A stretch of 64,000 nucleotides of DNA from Takakia lepidozioides. Its lineage: Eukaryota; Streptophyta; Takakiopsida; Takakiales; Takakiaceae. A program made the position numbers and the translations under genes. Under the pieces are notes generated by a model that made no database searches, was not told where the DNA came from, and saw nothing but the letters and a program-made list of their open reading frames with translations. Of the stretch, positions 19,413 through 31,080 are shown in pieces (position 1 is the first letter of the stretch; each line of letters begins with the position of its first letter). The stretch covers positions 88,886,756 to 88,950,755 of the forward strand of contig CM060731.1 in NCBI GenBank assembly GCA_030704615.1, in the 5' to 3' direction.

Positions 19413-20920
19413 TATGTCAGACCAAAGCAGAAATTACCATTGGACAGCTATTAGCTGTGGCACCTTATTGTAGGCACAGGCTGTATCAAGCAATCAATCG
19501 AATTGCCCAAGAGACAGGAAACACAGACCTGAACAGCAAGGTGACCAGTTATAATGTGAAGCCGGAAGGGCGAGAACCAGTCATGGACTTTGATGATTCT
19601 ATGCCAGTAATCCAATTGAGAATTGGAAGCACAGAACTAACTGATGTACTGATAGATGGTGGTTCTGGAGTAAATATCATGACAGACCAATTAAGGAAGA
19701 AGCTTGGTCTAAGTAACATGAAACCAGCCCCATTTACAGTAACAATGGCAGATCAAAGAAGTGTGCAGCCATTGGGATTAATAAGAGGAGTTAAGATACA
19801 GATACAGAAAATGATCTTTATGATCACAGTAACTGTATTAAAAATGGATGAAGTCATGGAGGCTTACTCCTTATTATTGGGACGTCCGTGGCTGAAACAG
19901 GCCAGGGTATTCCATGACTGGAATTCTCAGTTACTAACCGTGCATAATGGGATACACGAGATACAAATTACCACAAAGAAATCTAGTAGATTACCTGCTA
20001 CAAGAAGACCTCGAGGAGTCAGAGAGTATGACTGGAGAGGAGGACTGGATGAGGAGCAGGAAGCTACCCTATTTGCTGCACACCCAGAGTGGGAGCAGGT
20101 TGCAGAGATGCGGCTGGAAAGCCTAAGTTGTTTGAGAGGTATCTGCTGTGGTGTAGTGACAGCAACACCAACTGAAGAGGAAACCAGCATTTACCCATCA
20201 CATTTCTATGAAGAGAGAGAAGGAGAAATAGAAATCCTAGAAGAACCAGCCACTGTGAGCTTACAGGATGAAGTGGTGACTGGTTGGACAATCACAGCTG
20301 ATGAGCAGGTGAGAGAAGTAAATGTGGGAACTAAAGAGGAACCGAGGATGGTGAAAGTAGGAGCTGATTTGGAGCCGGAATTCTTCGAAGAAGCTAAAAG
20401 CTTGTTCATCAAATACAGAGATGTATTTGCTTGGAGCTATGAGGATCTAAAAGGGATACCACCTGAAGTCTGTCAGCATAAGATTGAACTGGAACCAGGG
20501 TCAGTACCAATCAAGCAGGCGAGGTATAGAATGAATCCCAACTACGCACAGAAGGTTGGAGAAGAGATAAAGAAGTTGGCTGAGGCTAAGTTTATATACC
20601 CAATAGAGTATACAACTTGGTTGTCACCCATTGTAATAGTTCCCAAGAAGAATGGCAAACTAAGAGTATGTGTGAACTATAAGAAGCTGAATGCTTGTAC
20701 GAAGAAAGATCCTTTCCCTTTGCCATTCACAGAAGCAGTATTAGACACTGTGGCAGGCCATGAGATGTACTCATTCATGGATGGCTTCAGTGGTTATAAT
20801 CAAGTGCAAGTGGCAGAAGAAGACCAAGGGAAAACAGCTTTCATCACAGACTGGGGGCTTATGCATACAAAGTCATGCCCTTTGGACTTTGTAATGCACC
20901 AGCGACCTTTCAGAGAGTGA
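19379..20920 (+). pseudogene. pol: Pol: protease and N-terminal RT
   Basis: 513 codons overlapping gag by 34 bases in the -1 frame, as expected for pol. The protease site is VLIDGGSGVNIM (Asp at residue 93; DGG in place of the usual DTG/DSG). RT begins about residue 385 with KQARYRMNPNYAQKV and motif A FMDGFSGYNQ (Asp 468). The frame is lost at 20,850-20,860, where a G-run is one base short, and RT motif B then lies in the next frame. Confidence 0.85.
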
Positions 20921-23193
20921 TAAGTGAATCTTTTCATGAGTATCTGGATGATTTCATGCAGGTATTCTTGGATGATTTCAGTGTGTACAGCTCTAAGAGT
21001 GAGCACTTGCATAAATTGGAGTTATGTTTGGCCAGATGCAGGATGAGAGGTCTGGGCCTGAATCCAGAGAAGTGTACTTTCTGTGTGAACTCAGGGGTGC
21101 TTCTGGGACACATTGTGTGTAAGAAGGGACTCCTTGTGGATCCCAGAAAGACAGAGTCCATTAAAGCCTCTCCACCACCAGTGAATGTTAAAAGTCTACG
21201 AAGATTCCTTGGGCAAACCAGTTATTACAGGAGATTTGTCAAAAGGTATGCACAAATAGCAGCACCATTGAGCAAACTACTGAAGAAAGATGCAGTGTTT
21301 GCCTGGACAGCTGAATGTCAACAGGCATTTGAGGAACTTACACTGTCAGTAACAACTACACCTGTGCTGATTAACCCTCACTGGCATGTAGTATTCCATG
21401 TTCACTGCGATGCATCAGGAGAAGCGTTGGGAGCGGTGTTAGCCCAGAATGTTACAGGGAATATAGATTCACCTGTGTACTATGCTAGCCGGTTGATGAA
21501 CAGTGCTGAGAGGAACTATAGCACAACGGAAAGAGAAGCATTGGCAATGATCTATGCAGTGAAGAAATTCAGGCATTACCTGTTGGGCAAGAAGTTTATG
21601 TTCTATGTGGATCACCAGGCTCTGATATACCTGGTAAACAAACCTCTGATAAGCGGAAGAATAGCAAGATGGTTGATAATCTTGCACGAGTTTGAGTTCG
21701 AGGTTGTTTACAAGCCTGGGAGACTGCATCTTGTGGCGGATCATTTGTCACGATTGTCAACAGGAGAACCAGCCACAGGAATAGATGATCAATTACCAGA
21801 TGCGAGTCTCTTTGCAGTGGAGGTGCAGGGAAGTGCAGATGACTGGTTAGATTGGCAGTGGCCAATCAGATACTACCTTGCTCATGGTCAGTGCCCACCT
21901 AGTTATGGTAAGGAGCAGAGGAAGAGAATCGCTATCAAAGCTTTACCTTATACTATGGTAGGAAGCAGAATGTATAAGTTAGGACCTGATGGAGTACTAA
22001 AACGATGCTTGTACCACCATGAAGTAAATAAAGTTTTGGCGGAAGTTCATAAAGGAGTGGCTGGAGGTCATTTTGGAGAAGAGACTACCAGTAGAAAGAT
22101 ACTACTCGCAGGATACTGGTGGCCTACTTTGTTCAAAGATGTACACGAGTATTGTCAGAAGTGTGATGAATGTCAGAGGCTAGGACCTTTGCAGAGATCT
22201 GGAAGGATGGCCTTGCATCCTACAATGCCTACGGAACCATTTCAGAAATGGGGACTAGACTTTGTTGGACCAATTAACCCACCATCCAAGAATACACGAA
22301 ACAGGTACATAATTACAGCCACTGATTATACTACAAAGTGGGTGGAAGCTAAAGCTTTGAGGGACAACACAGCCAAGTCCACAGCAAGGTTCCTGTACGA
22401 GAACATACTTACACGATTTGGCTGTCCCTTAGAATTTATCAGTGATCAAGGAAGTCACTTCATGAATGAGACCATTGAGTTGTTGACTAAAGAGTTTATG
22501 ATTGTGCATAGAAAGAGTACAACATATTACCCACAGGGTAATGGGCAGGCAGAGGCTACCAACAAAATACTATGTACTATCTTGGCTAAGATAGTCAATG
22601 CAAACAGAACGGATTGGGATACGAAGCTGCTGACAGCTTTGTGGTCATACAGGACTTCATATAAAGTCACCACTAAGTATACACCATTCCAATTAGTTTA
22701 TGGTATGGAAGCCTTACTTCCAGTGGAATTCCTGTTACCTACCATGAGAACGGAGTGGGGAAAAAGAATGGAATTGCAAGACTCCATCAAGGTCAGGAAA
22801 CATGAATTATACCATGTGGAAGAAGTACGTGCTGATGCAGCTGATAATATGACCAGAATTCAGATGAAGCGAAAGGAACAGTTTGATGAAGGCAAGTTAA
22901 AGACTTTTAAGACGGGGGATTTGGTTCTATGGTTGCAGAAGAAAGGAAAGATTCAAGCTTCTAAGCTTAAATCACCGTGGAAAGGACCTTATGTCATACA
23001 AAAGATGTATGATAACAACACCGCCATGTTACAAACCATTAACAAAGAAATGCTGGGAAGAGTCAATGCAAATAAGTTGAAGGGGTACAGTGGTATCCAT
23101 GACAAACCTTGCAGCATGATTTGCATGTTGAACCGCAAGAGAGTCACGGGCTGCACCAGTGTTACGAACGGAGTATGGAACACTTGTCGCTAG
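20875..23193 (+). pseudogene. pol: Pol: RT palm, RNase H and integrase
   Basis: Continues pol after a one-base shift. RT motif B is MPFGLCNAPATFQR (residue 1) and motif C is FLDD (33-34). RNase H has CDASGEALGAVLA (about 178) and TEREALA. Integrase has the HHCC zinc module (ending HEYCQKCDEC) and the catalytic core D462, D524, E560, the last two in D-x35-E spacing. A GPYVI-type C-terminal region follows. All catalytic residues are present, so the single frameshift is the main lesion. Confidence 0.9.
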
Positions 23194-23215
23194 GCCCAGC
23201 ATATATGACCAGGGT

Positions 23216-23470
23216 GGGCAAAACAAACGTGACACATCCTATCACAGCCCATCAAGGCAAAGCACAGCCTATCACAGCCCATCACGACGTGACACAGCCT
23301 ATCACAGCCCATCACGTCGTGACACAGCCTATCACAGCCCAGCACGGCGCAACACAGCCTATCACAACCTACCACAGCGTGTCACAGCCTATCACAGCTT
23401 ACCACAGTGCATCACAGCCTATCACAGCGTAACACAGTATGACACAGCCTGTCACAGCTCAACATAGCCT
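23216..23470 (+). repeat. Internal tandem repeats of CACAGCCTATCACAGCC type
   Basis: About 25 cacagcc/atcacagc units lie between pol and the 3' ORFs. The motif is the one expanded in the LTRs, suggesting related sequence was amplified in both places. Apparent proteins here (YHSPSR and QPITAHH repeats) are translations of the array. Confidence 0.7.
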
Positions 23471-23664
23471 ACTAAAGTTACACGATCCATAGAATCAGTG
23501 ACAAGTGGACACATAATAACTTCAGGAAAATGGCTGACGGAAGAGGAAACGGAAATTACTTTAAAATGGACACGTGGAGGTCAGGGCGCGACACACAGCC
23601 GAGAAGGAAGTGCAAGAACAGGTGTCAAAAAGAAAGATGACAAGAGCGGCGGTCAAAAGGGATG

Positions 23665-24271
23665 AAAGAAACAAACGATTGCTACCCCACAGGCGATACA
23701 GATACTGGAGGAGCTGAGATTGCAAGGATTGCAAAGCCTAGATTGGACACTACACCATAGACAGTACATGTTACAATTTTTGCAGAACTTTGAGCCAAGG
23801 ACAGGAACAACAACGGTGAAGGGAGTTGAATTAATGATTACTCCCCTATACCTCCAGCAATTGTTTCGATTGCCAGCAGGTCAGGTGCATGTGGAGCAAC
23901 ACAGGGCAAGACTGCAAATAGGGGACTTATTCCAAGAAGGGAGTTTCTTTAAAACTCAAGGTTATGCTTGTACCAAGGCTGTGTACCCAGGGCTAAAAGA
24001 GGTAGGCCAGGTATTGAACGTTCTAATTGCCATGAAACAGAACCAACAATATTTGAGCAGATCCTTCACGGAGGAAATACTCAAAGGCCTGAAGGGACAA
24101 GAGGTACAATGGGCGGACATAATGTACAACGCACTGGTAGAGGAGATGAAAAGATTACAAGGGTACTACCGCAAAGTCTCCTATCATAGTGTCTGGCCAA
24201 TCATTGCTCAAATAATCCTTGATTCTGGCATACTTGATGCACAAGAAAGGAAGGAAATGGGGAGTGTTTGA
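23665..24271 (+). CDS. 3' ORF A of the retrotransposon, unknown function
   Basis: Open from just after a TGA at about 23,663; the first internal ATG is at 23,768. It contains VKGVELMITPLYLQQLFRLP, which vaguely matches the 'putative plant transposon protein' domain found after pol in Athila-like elements (an RGxxVxxxxxxIxxxLxLP pattern). No signal peptide or transmembrane helix is apparent, so I do not call it envelope. Confidence 0.5.
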
Positions 24272-24369
24272 GCCAGAAAAACTGCAATGGAAGGAGCAAG
24301 GCTCTTCACACAGTGAGGGTGGACTAGCACGGCAACCGAGACTAAGAGGCAGAGAGGGGAAAGACTGTA

Positions 24370-25092
24370 GTGGCAGATCCACTGGCTTCACGGACTCCGC
24401 ATGATAATGTTTCCCAAGCTCATGGTCAGGAAGGGGCACAGCAGCACAGAGCAATGCTATTACTGGAAGCAGGACCTTCAGAGAGGGAGGAGGAAGTTAC
24501 TTCTGTATCACAATCACCACAACCAGCTGATCAACTTGACACAAGGTCACAAGTTATCCATGCAGCTCAACCAGAAATAATTGATTTGGAAAAAGAAGGG
24601 TTAGATATTCCAACTACAGAACAGATAGTGGCAGAAATGGAGAAGGGGGACCTTCTCTATGAATATTCTGGTCTGGTCAAGGAGACAGAGATCCCAGAGG
24701 TGCAACAGTTGCCCAAGGGAAATCCTGAGGTGCAAATAATACACACACCTGTGTCGGAGGTACCACAGGCGGAAGGTCATGACACTGTAGCACCGGTGAT
24801 AGATGAAGTAGTTCAGGAAGAAAATCCGGTGGGACAATGGCCTGAATGGTTAGTGAGACATCACACTGTTGAAGATCAGGAGGAACAGCAGCAACCTCAC
24901 CATGATGACCCTCAACAGGCAATGCTGATGAGTTCCATAGGCAGGACACTTAATTTGTTGGGGACTTATGTCAAATCCCATGTTCCAATTACCCAATTGA
25001 CAGCCTTGAGAGAGGAACTCAGGAAGGAGTTTGAGGCTCGACTAGCCCTGAGTGTGCAAACAAGGTCGATGAAGAGGTCACTCTCAAGATGA
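24370..25092 (+). CDS. 3' ORF B, acidic protein of unknown function
   Basis: 240 codons, rich in Glu, Gln, Pro and Val. An amphipathic C-terminal stretch (LTALREELRKEFEARLAL) could form a coiled coil. No domain recognised. It lies in the 3' accessory region of the gypsy element. Confidence 0.45.
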   Translation: MADPLASRTPHDNVSQAHGQEGAQQHRAMLLLEAGPSEREEEVTSVSQSPQPADQLDTRSQVIHAAQPEIIDLEKEGLDIPTTEQIVAEMEKGDLLYEYSGLVKETEIPEVQQLPKGNPEVQIIHTPVSEVPQAEGHDTVAPVIDEVVQEENPVGQWPEWLVRHHTVEDQEEQQQPHHDDPQQAMLMSSIGRTLNLLGTYVKSHVPITQLTALREELRKEFEARLALSVQTRSMKRSLSR

Positions 25093-25874
25093 AGCAGGAC
25101 TTGGAAATACAGAAATGGCTTTGCAATTGGCCAAGGAACAATTGATTGAGGCAGGCCTCGCGCAAGACCAGTTGCATGAAGCACATAAGCAACAGCTATA
25201 CCAAATGTAGGTGCACATGAAAGCAAGTTGCAAGAACTGAATGCACTACCATACGGAGTTGCAGACAGTGCATAACAGGATGGCGATACAATGTGCTACA
25301 TTCACAACTATGCTTGACCAATCTACAAAAGAAATAAACAGTCAAGCGGAAAAAATGTACGAAGGCAGAAGAAGAGAATGTTGAGCAAATGAAGCTCATT
25401 GTCGATATGAAGAATACAATCTGTCGCAATGAAGATACTTTCAAGCAATACAGGCAGATTGAAGCTGATCAAGAGAAGCACATCGTGGAGTTGCAACAAC
25501 CATCATGGCCAATAGAAATGAAATCGCGGTCAATAACAAGGCTTGGAAGGAAGCCAATAATCTACTTGCTGCTTATGCGCAATTGGTTGAACCTCAGGCG
25601 AAGCGCATGGAGGCTTTACAACAGCAGTTGGAATTGTACAAGCTAAGAGAGGAGCAAACTCTCAGGGAACCACAAGCAACTTGGTGGATAACAGCCTTAT
25701 GCAGGTCTGGTTAGCACAAGGGCCAGTAGAGGGCAAAGCACCACGGAAGCTCACCCAAAGCGAGATGAATGAGCTCAGGCTGCAGGTGCAGAACATTGCC
25801 ACAACTACTATAGACAATGTCTATAGTAGGATAGCAAGTACTATAGACTCAATGTCTATATCTAGGAACAGCTA
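25093..25874 (+). pseudogene. Degenerate coiled-coil-like coding region
   Basis: Short overlapping frames such as LAKEQLIEAGLAQDQLHEAH, MEALQQQLELYKLREEQ and KLTQSEMNELRLQVQNIA look like one Gln/Glu/Leu-rich coiled coil interrupted by several frame breaks. It probably linked ORF B to ORF C. Confidence 0.4.
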
Positions 25875-26816
25875 ATGGCTTCTTATTTACAAGCCAGAAC
25901 TTTGGCTTTTCAGTCTTCACAGGAGGTGCAGGAGATGCCAATGATACAAGAGCCAGTACCACCACCACCACAACAAGTCACTGTACCAGTAGCTGAACCT
26001 GTGGTTACTACAACCACACCACAGCCACCACAGCCGGAGGTATGGGGCAATGCCGCTTTTAACCCACCTAAAACTCCAGCTGCAAGGGAGTACAGTAGGG
26101 CTATGATTATGCCCTTCAACCAAATTCCCATCATGTTGGATTTGGCTTGGAAAGAATTTAGTCCTCCGCAGTCATTCGCACATTACTACCAAATCATGCG
26201 TATTTGGCTGCCAGTGGCAACTAGGACTAAAGTTCTTCCGAACAATCGACATATTGAAGATCATCACTTTGCACAATACTGGCACGAAGCAGGTACCATG
26301 TTGAGGGAATTGATTGCTTTCCAGGTTGTACATGGACTCATTTATACCAAGACCAAGGAGATAGCAAGTATTGTCATGGGGTGCGGGTTATACTACGCTG
26401 CTTGTTTTCTGGTACGTTACCACATTGAGCAACAAAAGATGCAAACACGCTTTCTGAGTTATTCCAGTGGAGATCATTGGGTATTACCTTCGGTGCCACC
26501 TCATATGTACCTATATGACCCAAAAGTTATGATGCAAAAGGATTCTCAAATTCGTTCATGGTTTCAAGCGGCCTGGAACCATTTGTCAACACAGAAATTT
26601 GGCATTGATGACATTTTCTATAAGGGACATGTGGCATGGAAATACTTGCACGCTGCACCAGTAATTGGTACCCCACTCACCTGGACAGACAAGGAGCTCA
26701 GTGTCTACACCAATTTTGCTGTTCAGCGGTTACACCAAGTTGTAAAATACAAACTTCCAGACATGGTAGGACAGCATTGTATGCCCCAGATGATTCCACA
26801 AAAAGTTCAAAATTAA
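25875..26816 (+). CDS. 3' ORF C of the retrotransposon, unknown function
   Basis: 313 codons beginning MASYLQARTLAFQ. A Pro/Thr-rich segment (about 20-60) is followed by a compact aromatic-rich region with DLAWKEFSPPQSFAHYYQI and IFYKGHVAWKYLHAAP. I recognise no family. It has no obvious signal peptide and no clear transmembrane helix apart from a weak hydrophobic patch (VMGCGLYYAACFLV). Conservation in other copies would show whether it is element-encoded. Confidence 0.5.
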   Translation: MASYLQARTLAFQSSQEVQEMPMIQEPVPPPPQQVTVPVAEPVVTTTTPQPPQPEVWGNAAFNPPKTPAAREYSRAMIMPFNQIPIMLDLAWKEFSPPQSFAHYYQIMRIWLPVATRTKVLPNNRHIEDHHFAQYWHEAGTMLRELIAFQVVHGLIYTKTKEIASIVMGCGLYYAACFLVRYHIEQQKMQTRFLSYSSGDHWVLPSVPPHMYLYDPKVMMQKDSQIRSWFQAAWNHLSTQKFGIDDIFYKGHVAWKYLHAAPVIGTPLTWTDKELSVYTNFAVQRLHQVVKYKLPDMVGQHCMPQMIPQKVQN

Positions 26817-27124
26817 AACACCTGAGAGGCGATGAGGATTCTGATACAACTGTTTCTTCACCGAATTCTTTTGACATGGGAGAAGACTATGCAGTTCAGA
26901 TGGCAGAGAAGAAGCGAAGGGGATCTCCTATGCCGGAAAGGTTACCTCGATATCAGCCTCCAGAGGGCCTCACTTATCCAGGTAGTGATCAACCATCTCC
27001 GTCAACCAGAGACAGACCTCGGGCTCGTACACACAGTCCGCCACGAAACTCTCAACGTCAAGAAGGTGCTCACTCACAAAGGTTTGCTAGTCGAAATCAG
27101 TAAACCGTGAGGACACGGCTTTTT
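26817..27124 (+). pseudogene. C-terminal Pro/Arg-rich frame before the PPT
   Basis: Two overlapping frames (26,636-27,103 and 26,832-27,110) cover this stretch. The former reads ERLPRYQPPEGLTYPGSDQP and RDRPRARTHSPPRNSQRQEG, a basic Pro-rich tail. It may be the original C-terminus of ORF C after a frame change. Confidence 0.35.
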
Positions 27125-27140
27125 GAGGGGGAAGGGGTAA
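27125..27140 (+). other. Polypurine tract
   Basis: gagggggaaggggtaa directly precedes the 3' LTR, the expected plus-strand primer. Confidence 0.75.
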
Positions 27141-28211
27141 TGTTAGAGGACTGTCGGGGACTTAGACACTTATACGGGATCTGTAGGGTACCCTTAATTT
27201 TTGCACAGACTGAGACCAACAGAGCCTTAGGGGTGACAGCAGCGCACTGTAGAGGGGGGTTACACAGCCAACACAGCCCCCGTCACAGCCAACACAGCCA
27301 ACACAGCCACACAGCCCGTCACAGTCGTCACAGCCAACACAGCCAACACAGCCCGTCACAGTCGTCACAGCCAACACAGCCCAACACTCCCAGCCCGTCA
27401 CAGTCGTCACAGCCGACACAGCCAACACAGCCCATCACAGTTGTCACAGCAAACACAGCCGACACAGCCGACACAGCCCGGCACAGCCACACAGCCAGTC
27501 ACAGCCCGACACAGCCAAACACAGTCGCACAGCCAGTCACAGCCCGTCACAGTTTCACACAGCCAGTCACAGCTTGACACAGCTGTCACGATCATAGGGA
27601 ACGAAGAGTAGGACAAGGAACGACTGTGGGGAACAACACCTGCGAAGGGAACATGTTAGTTCACAGACACGGTTAGTGAGGGAAACGGTTAGAACCGCGG
27701 AGAGGAAGATAAAGGGAGAAACGGGGAATTGAGGGACATCATTCGGAGGAGGACTTCTTGGTGATAGAGGAGAGGGGATCGGGCAGAGATGAAGAACGGA
27801 AGTGAAGATAGAGAGATGATGAGTAGATGCTTGATATAGGCAAGGCTGTAATGATATTGTAGAGCAGATTAGAGACACAATGGCTTCGGCCTGATACCTG
27901 ATAAATCATAATCGGATACTTTTACGATACAATCACACTGTGTAGAGAGATCTGAGTGAAGCTGTGAATGAATGGATGAGCTGATGGAATCCAATAGATT
28001 GATAAAGCAAACTGATACTTAATTATCAATGGTAAGATAACTAACATGAATACCAAAAGGGAAACAAATAGGAAACACCCCCATGATACACTAGCTGTAG
28101 GTCATGACTGATTGTTCTGCGCGGGCTGAGTACTTAGAGATTTCCAACTCTTCTATCTTGGAGTTTCCGCCTCGAATAGCGAAGGGATGGGTGAGTAAAA
28201 GCCGCGCGACA
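27141..28211 (+). repeat. 3' LTR
   Basis: 1071 bp, same ends as the 5' LTR and followed by TSD tgtac. The CACAGCC array spans about 27,265-27,590. Confidence 0.92.
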
Positions 28212-28677
28212 TGTACACCCTGTGATTTTCCAATGATGACTTCTGTAGGGAAGAAGAACCCTGGCATATATGATGATCTGTTCACTAAAGAGACCCAATA
28301 ACAATTTAGATAACCTCAGCCCTGTCCATGTCTTCTCTTCCGTGCGCGTGGATAAGGGTATAAAGTCTCTAGTCATAAATAGATTTAGAATGAATTAAGT
28401 AGGGTCTGAGTCATTTTAGAAAGAGCAAGTAGGTTGATGTCATAGGGCAGGGCCATGGATCACTGCTTAAGTTAACTATAGTTTACCAGAAGGGTTTCAT
28501 GCCCCTTCTTTTTCACACTACAGTGTGGCTTTTCCTTAATGTAGGATGTGAAGAAGTTTGTTCATCCTGCAAATGTGGGCTTTTGGCTCCTGTTAGTACG
28601 GTATTCTTCCTGATGTTTACAAGGTTCTTGGGAGAATCAGCTTGGTCTTAGCAGCCCGCTGATTCATTTCCTGATTC
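28212..28677. other. CACTA interior, no gene recognised
   Basis: Continuation of the sequence left of the nested retrotransposon. It contains a gtgtggcttttccttaatgt segment related to the 14.3-kb tandem units. Confidence 0.45.
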
Positions 28678-29196
28678 AACCTATTTCAGCCTGTTTTGCC
28701 CTCTTATCAGACTCGGGCCTGATATGCATATTGAATTCTGTAAGTTAGCTCGTTGGTGCAAGAAAGAGAGTCAGCTTGGTCTTAGCAGGCCGTGAGGGCA
28801 CCTTCTTCTTCAACCTATTTCAGCCTGTTTTGCCCTCTTATCAAACTCAGGCCTAATATGCATATTGAATTCTGTTAAGTTAGCTCATTGGTGCAAGAGA
28901 GAGAGTCAGGTTGGTCTTAGCAGGCCGTGAGGGCACCTTCTTCTTCAACCTATTTCAGCTTGTTTTGCCCTCTTATCAGACTCGGGCCTGATATGCATAT
29001 TGAATTCTGTAAGTTAGCTTGTTGGTGCTAGAGAGAGAGTCAGGTTGGTCTTAGCAGGCCGTGAGGGCACCTTCTTCTTCAACCTATTTCAGCCTGTTTT
29101 CCCTCTTTCAGACTCGGGCCTGATATGCATATTGAAATCTGTAAGTTAGCTTGTTGGTGCAAGAGAGAGAGTCAGCTTGGTCTTAGCAGGCCGTGC
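28678..29196. repeat. Four tandem copies of a ~134-bp unit
   Basis: Copies start with caacctatttcag at 28,678, 28,811, 28,946 and 29,080. Each includes ccctcttatcagactcgggcctg, attgaattctgtaagttagc and cttggtcttagcaggccgtg. The unit is the non-coding tail that also follows the OSB-like copies. Confidence 0.8.
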
Positions 29197-29357
29197 CTTG
29201 TTCAAACCTGGTATTGTACCTAATGTCATTCTGAACACTGCCTGGCAGCTCTGGAAAAGGGGAAAGAGGTTGACATGTTTGCAAAATGAAGGCCTTGCTT
29301 GGTGCCTGCAGAATCCATGGCAATGTGGAGATGGCTGAACGTGCAGCATGAAGGTGT
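29197..29357 (+). pseudogene. PPR C-terminal (E-motif) fragment
   Basis: The frame GIVPNVILN is followed, after a jump, by ALLGACRIHGNVEMAERAA, the classic end of plant PLS-type PPR proteins. Frames are not contiguous. It sits inside the CACTA element, between repeat units. Confidence 0.7.
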
Positions 29358-29469
29358 ATTCTTCAACACATTTCACCCTGTTTTTCCCTATTACCAGAGT
29401 AGTCCCTAAATTTTCATGTAGAATTCTGTAAGTTAGCTCATTTGTGATGTGAGGTTGCATGAGTTTTAT

Positions 29470-30740
29470 ACCGATCCTTCACGATGGTGGGACAACCGCA
29501 ATCACCAGGTGTGGCTTTTCTTAATGTACGATGTGAAGAAGTTTGTCCATCCTGCAAAGGTGGGCTCTTTGTACCTGTGAGTACCATGATTTGGTATTCT
29601 TCCTAATGTTTACAAGGTTATTGGGAGAGTCAGCTTGCAGGTCTTAGCAAGCCGTGTTTCAGTCTCTCCCTGCTCAGCTGGCCGTGGTGGTTCTCACAGA
29701 CCAATCCGACATTACCTGACTACAGACAAACAGCACGCACAAGAGGTCATTTTGGGTTGATGGTCGGTCAAATCCTCCATGGGTCAAGGACAATGTGGTG
29801 AGGGCACGTTTCAGCCTGTTTTTCCCTCTCATCAGACTTGGCCCTGAGATGCATGTTGAATTCTGCATGGGTGATAAGTAGGGTTGGGTGTTTGCTGGAA
29901 CAATTGTAGGCTGTCATTGTCAGCCACTAGCAGCAAGGGGAGGATGTATGCATGATTTGTGCAGAGCTTGGATAGCTGAGGGAGCAGGGGTAGAGTCTGG
30001 CCGGTCCAGATTCATCCAAGAGGGCGGGACTTCAAGCTCACGATTACCTATAATTCCCTATGGATCAATAGCTGCAAGAAACCTGCATGGGTAGATGGTC
30101 AACTGGAAGCCGCAACAGCAATGACACAATTGATAAAATCAGACACTGCTAATGAAGGCACCTTCTTCAACACATTTTCATCCTGTTTTTCCCTCTTATC
30201 AGAATTGACCCTAAATTTTCATGTTGAGTTTTGCAAGTTAGTTGGTTGAGTGAACCGTTGATAGTTTGGAAGCGACTTGGACATGGTACTGCCAATGTGA
30301 CAATAGGGAAGTATCCAGTTCTAAACATGTAACAGCTGAGACAAGGAGAAGCTGTGGAATGAATACTTTTCTGACCCCAGTCAATGGTGGGACAATCGAG
30401 GCAAAAAGGTGAATGCCTGTTGGATTACAGAGAGTAGCAGATGCAATTGACCATAGTGATAAGTTGAGTTGGGTGTTCCCTAGAACAAATCTAGGCTGTC
30501 ATTGTCAGGTGCTAGCAGCAAGGCAAGGCTGTATGCATGATTTGTGCAGCGGCATGTATAGCTGAAGGAGCAGGGATAGAGTCTGGGTCCAGATTCATCC
30601 AAGAGGGCCGGACTTCAAGCTCCAGATTACCTATGATTCCATGTGGATCAATAGCTACAAGAAACCTGCTGCATGGGTAGATGGTCAACTAAAGGTAGCA
30701 ACTGCAGCGGCACAGTTGATAAAATCAGGCACCTCAACCA
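29470..30740 (+). pseudogene. OSB-like (PDF-motif) fragments, two copies inside CACTA
   Basis: Motif halves occur at 29,484-29,505 (WWDNR), 30,020-30,120 (PDFK-type half), 30,351-30,412 (LWNEYFSDPSQWWDNRGKK) and 30,603-30,705 (PDFKLQITYDSMWINSYKKP). A GTGAAT donor-like site follows GKK and ccaag precedes the second half, so the two halves may be exons of one motif with an intron of about 190 bp. OSB proteins bind single-stranded DNA in organelles. These copies lack the SSB/OB domain and reading-frame continuity. Some segments read like PPR-associated tail instead. Confidence 0.55.
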
Positions 30741-30764
30741 TGACCACAGCTTCTGAAAGTGGAT

Positions 30765-31080
30765 CAAGAGAGGTGGTTGAACGAGATGTGGTCTTTTGGA
30801 GTGCCATGATTGCAAGGTATGTGCAGCATGGGTATGGGATTAAGGCTTTGGAAACCTAGGATCAAATGATGTGGGATGGGATGAAGCAAGACCAGGTCAT
30901 GTTCATTTGTGTTTGTAATATGCATATGGGAGCCTAGCAGCCCTGGGAAGGGGCAAAGAGGTTCATGGTGACATTATCAAAGCTGGAATTGTACCAGATG
31001 TCATTCTGAACATTCCCCTGGTGTACATCTACATCAAATGTGAGCCTAGCAGCCCTGGCCAGAGAAGAACATGAAGAGGG
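30765..31080 (+). pseudogene. PPR gene fragment
   Basis: VVERDVVFWSAMIARYVQHG matches a PPR unit (consensus RDVVSWNAMIAGYAQHG). It continues as MKQDQVMFICV and a GSLAALGRGKEVHGDIIKAGIV-like segment with in-frame stops at about 30,858 and 30,935 and a frameshift. Captured inside the CACTA element. Confidence 0.7.

Larger units (their letters stand above)
15454..28211 (+). mobile_element. Complete Ty3/gypsy retrotransposon, 12.8 kb, with extra ORFs
   Basis: The LTRs begin TGTTAGAGG and end GCGCGACA, with a perfect 5-bp target duplication tgtac at 15449-15453 and 28212-28216. Order: LTR, PBS, ORF1, gag, PR-RT-RH-INT, a CACAGCC-type repeat spacer, three or more 3' ORFs, polypurine tract, LTR. 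An ORF before gag recalls the Tat/Ogre lineage, and long ORFs after pol recall Athila-like elements. I see only the canonical RNase H. The non-repetitive 640 bp of the two LTRs differ by one substitution and one single-base gap, so insertion is recent. It nevertheless carries frame breaks in gag and RT. Confidence 0.92.

Noticed and set aside
23109-23467. Repeat protein with YHSPSR or QPITAHH units
   Set aside because: All frames through the CACAGCC array stay open; this is repeat DNA rather than selected coding.
23665-27110. Envelope (env) gene after pol
   Set aside because: Position fits env-like ORFs of some plant elements, but I see no signal peptide, clear transmembrane anchor or cleavage site.
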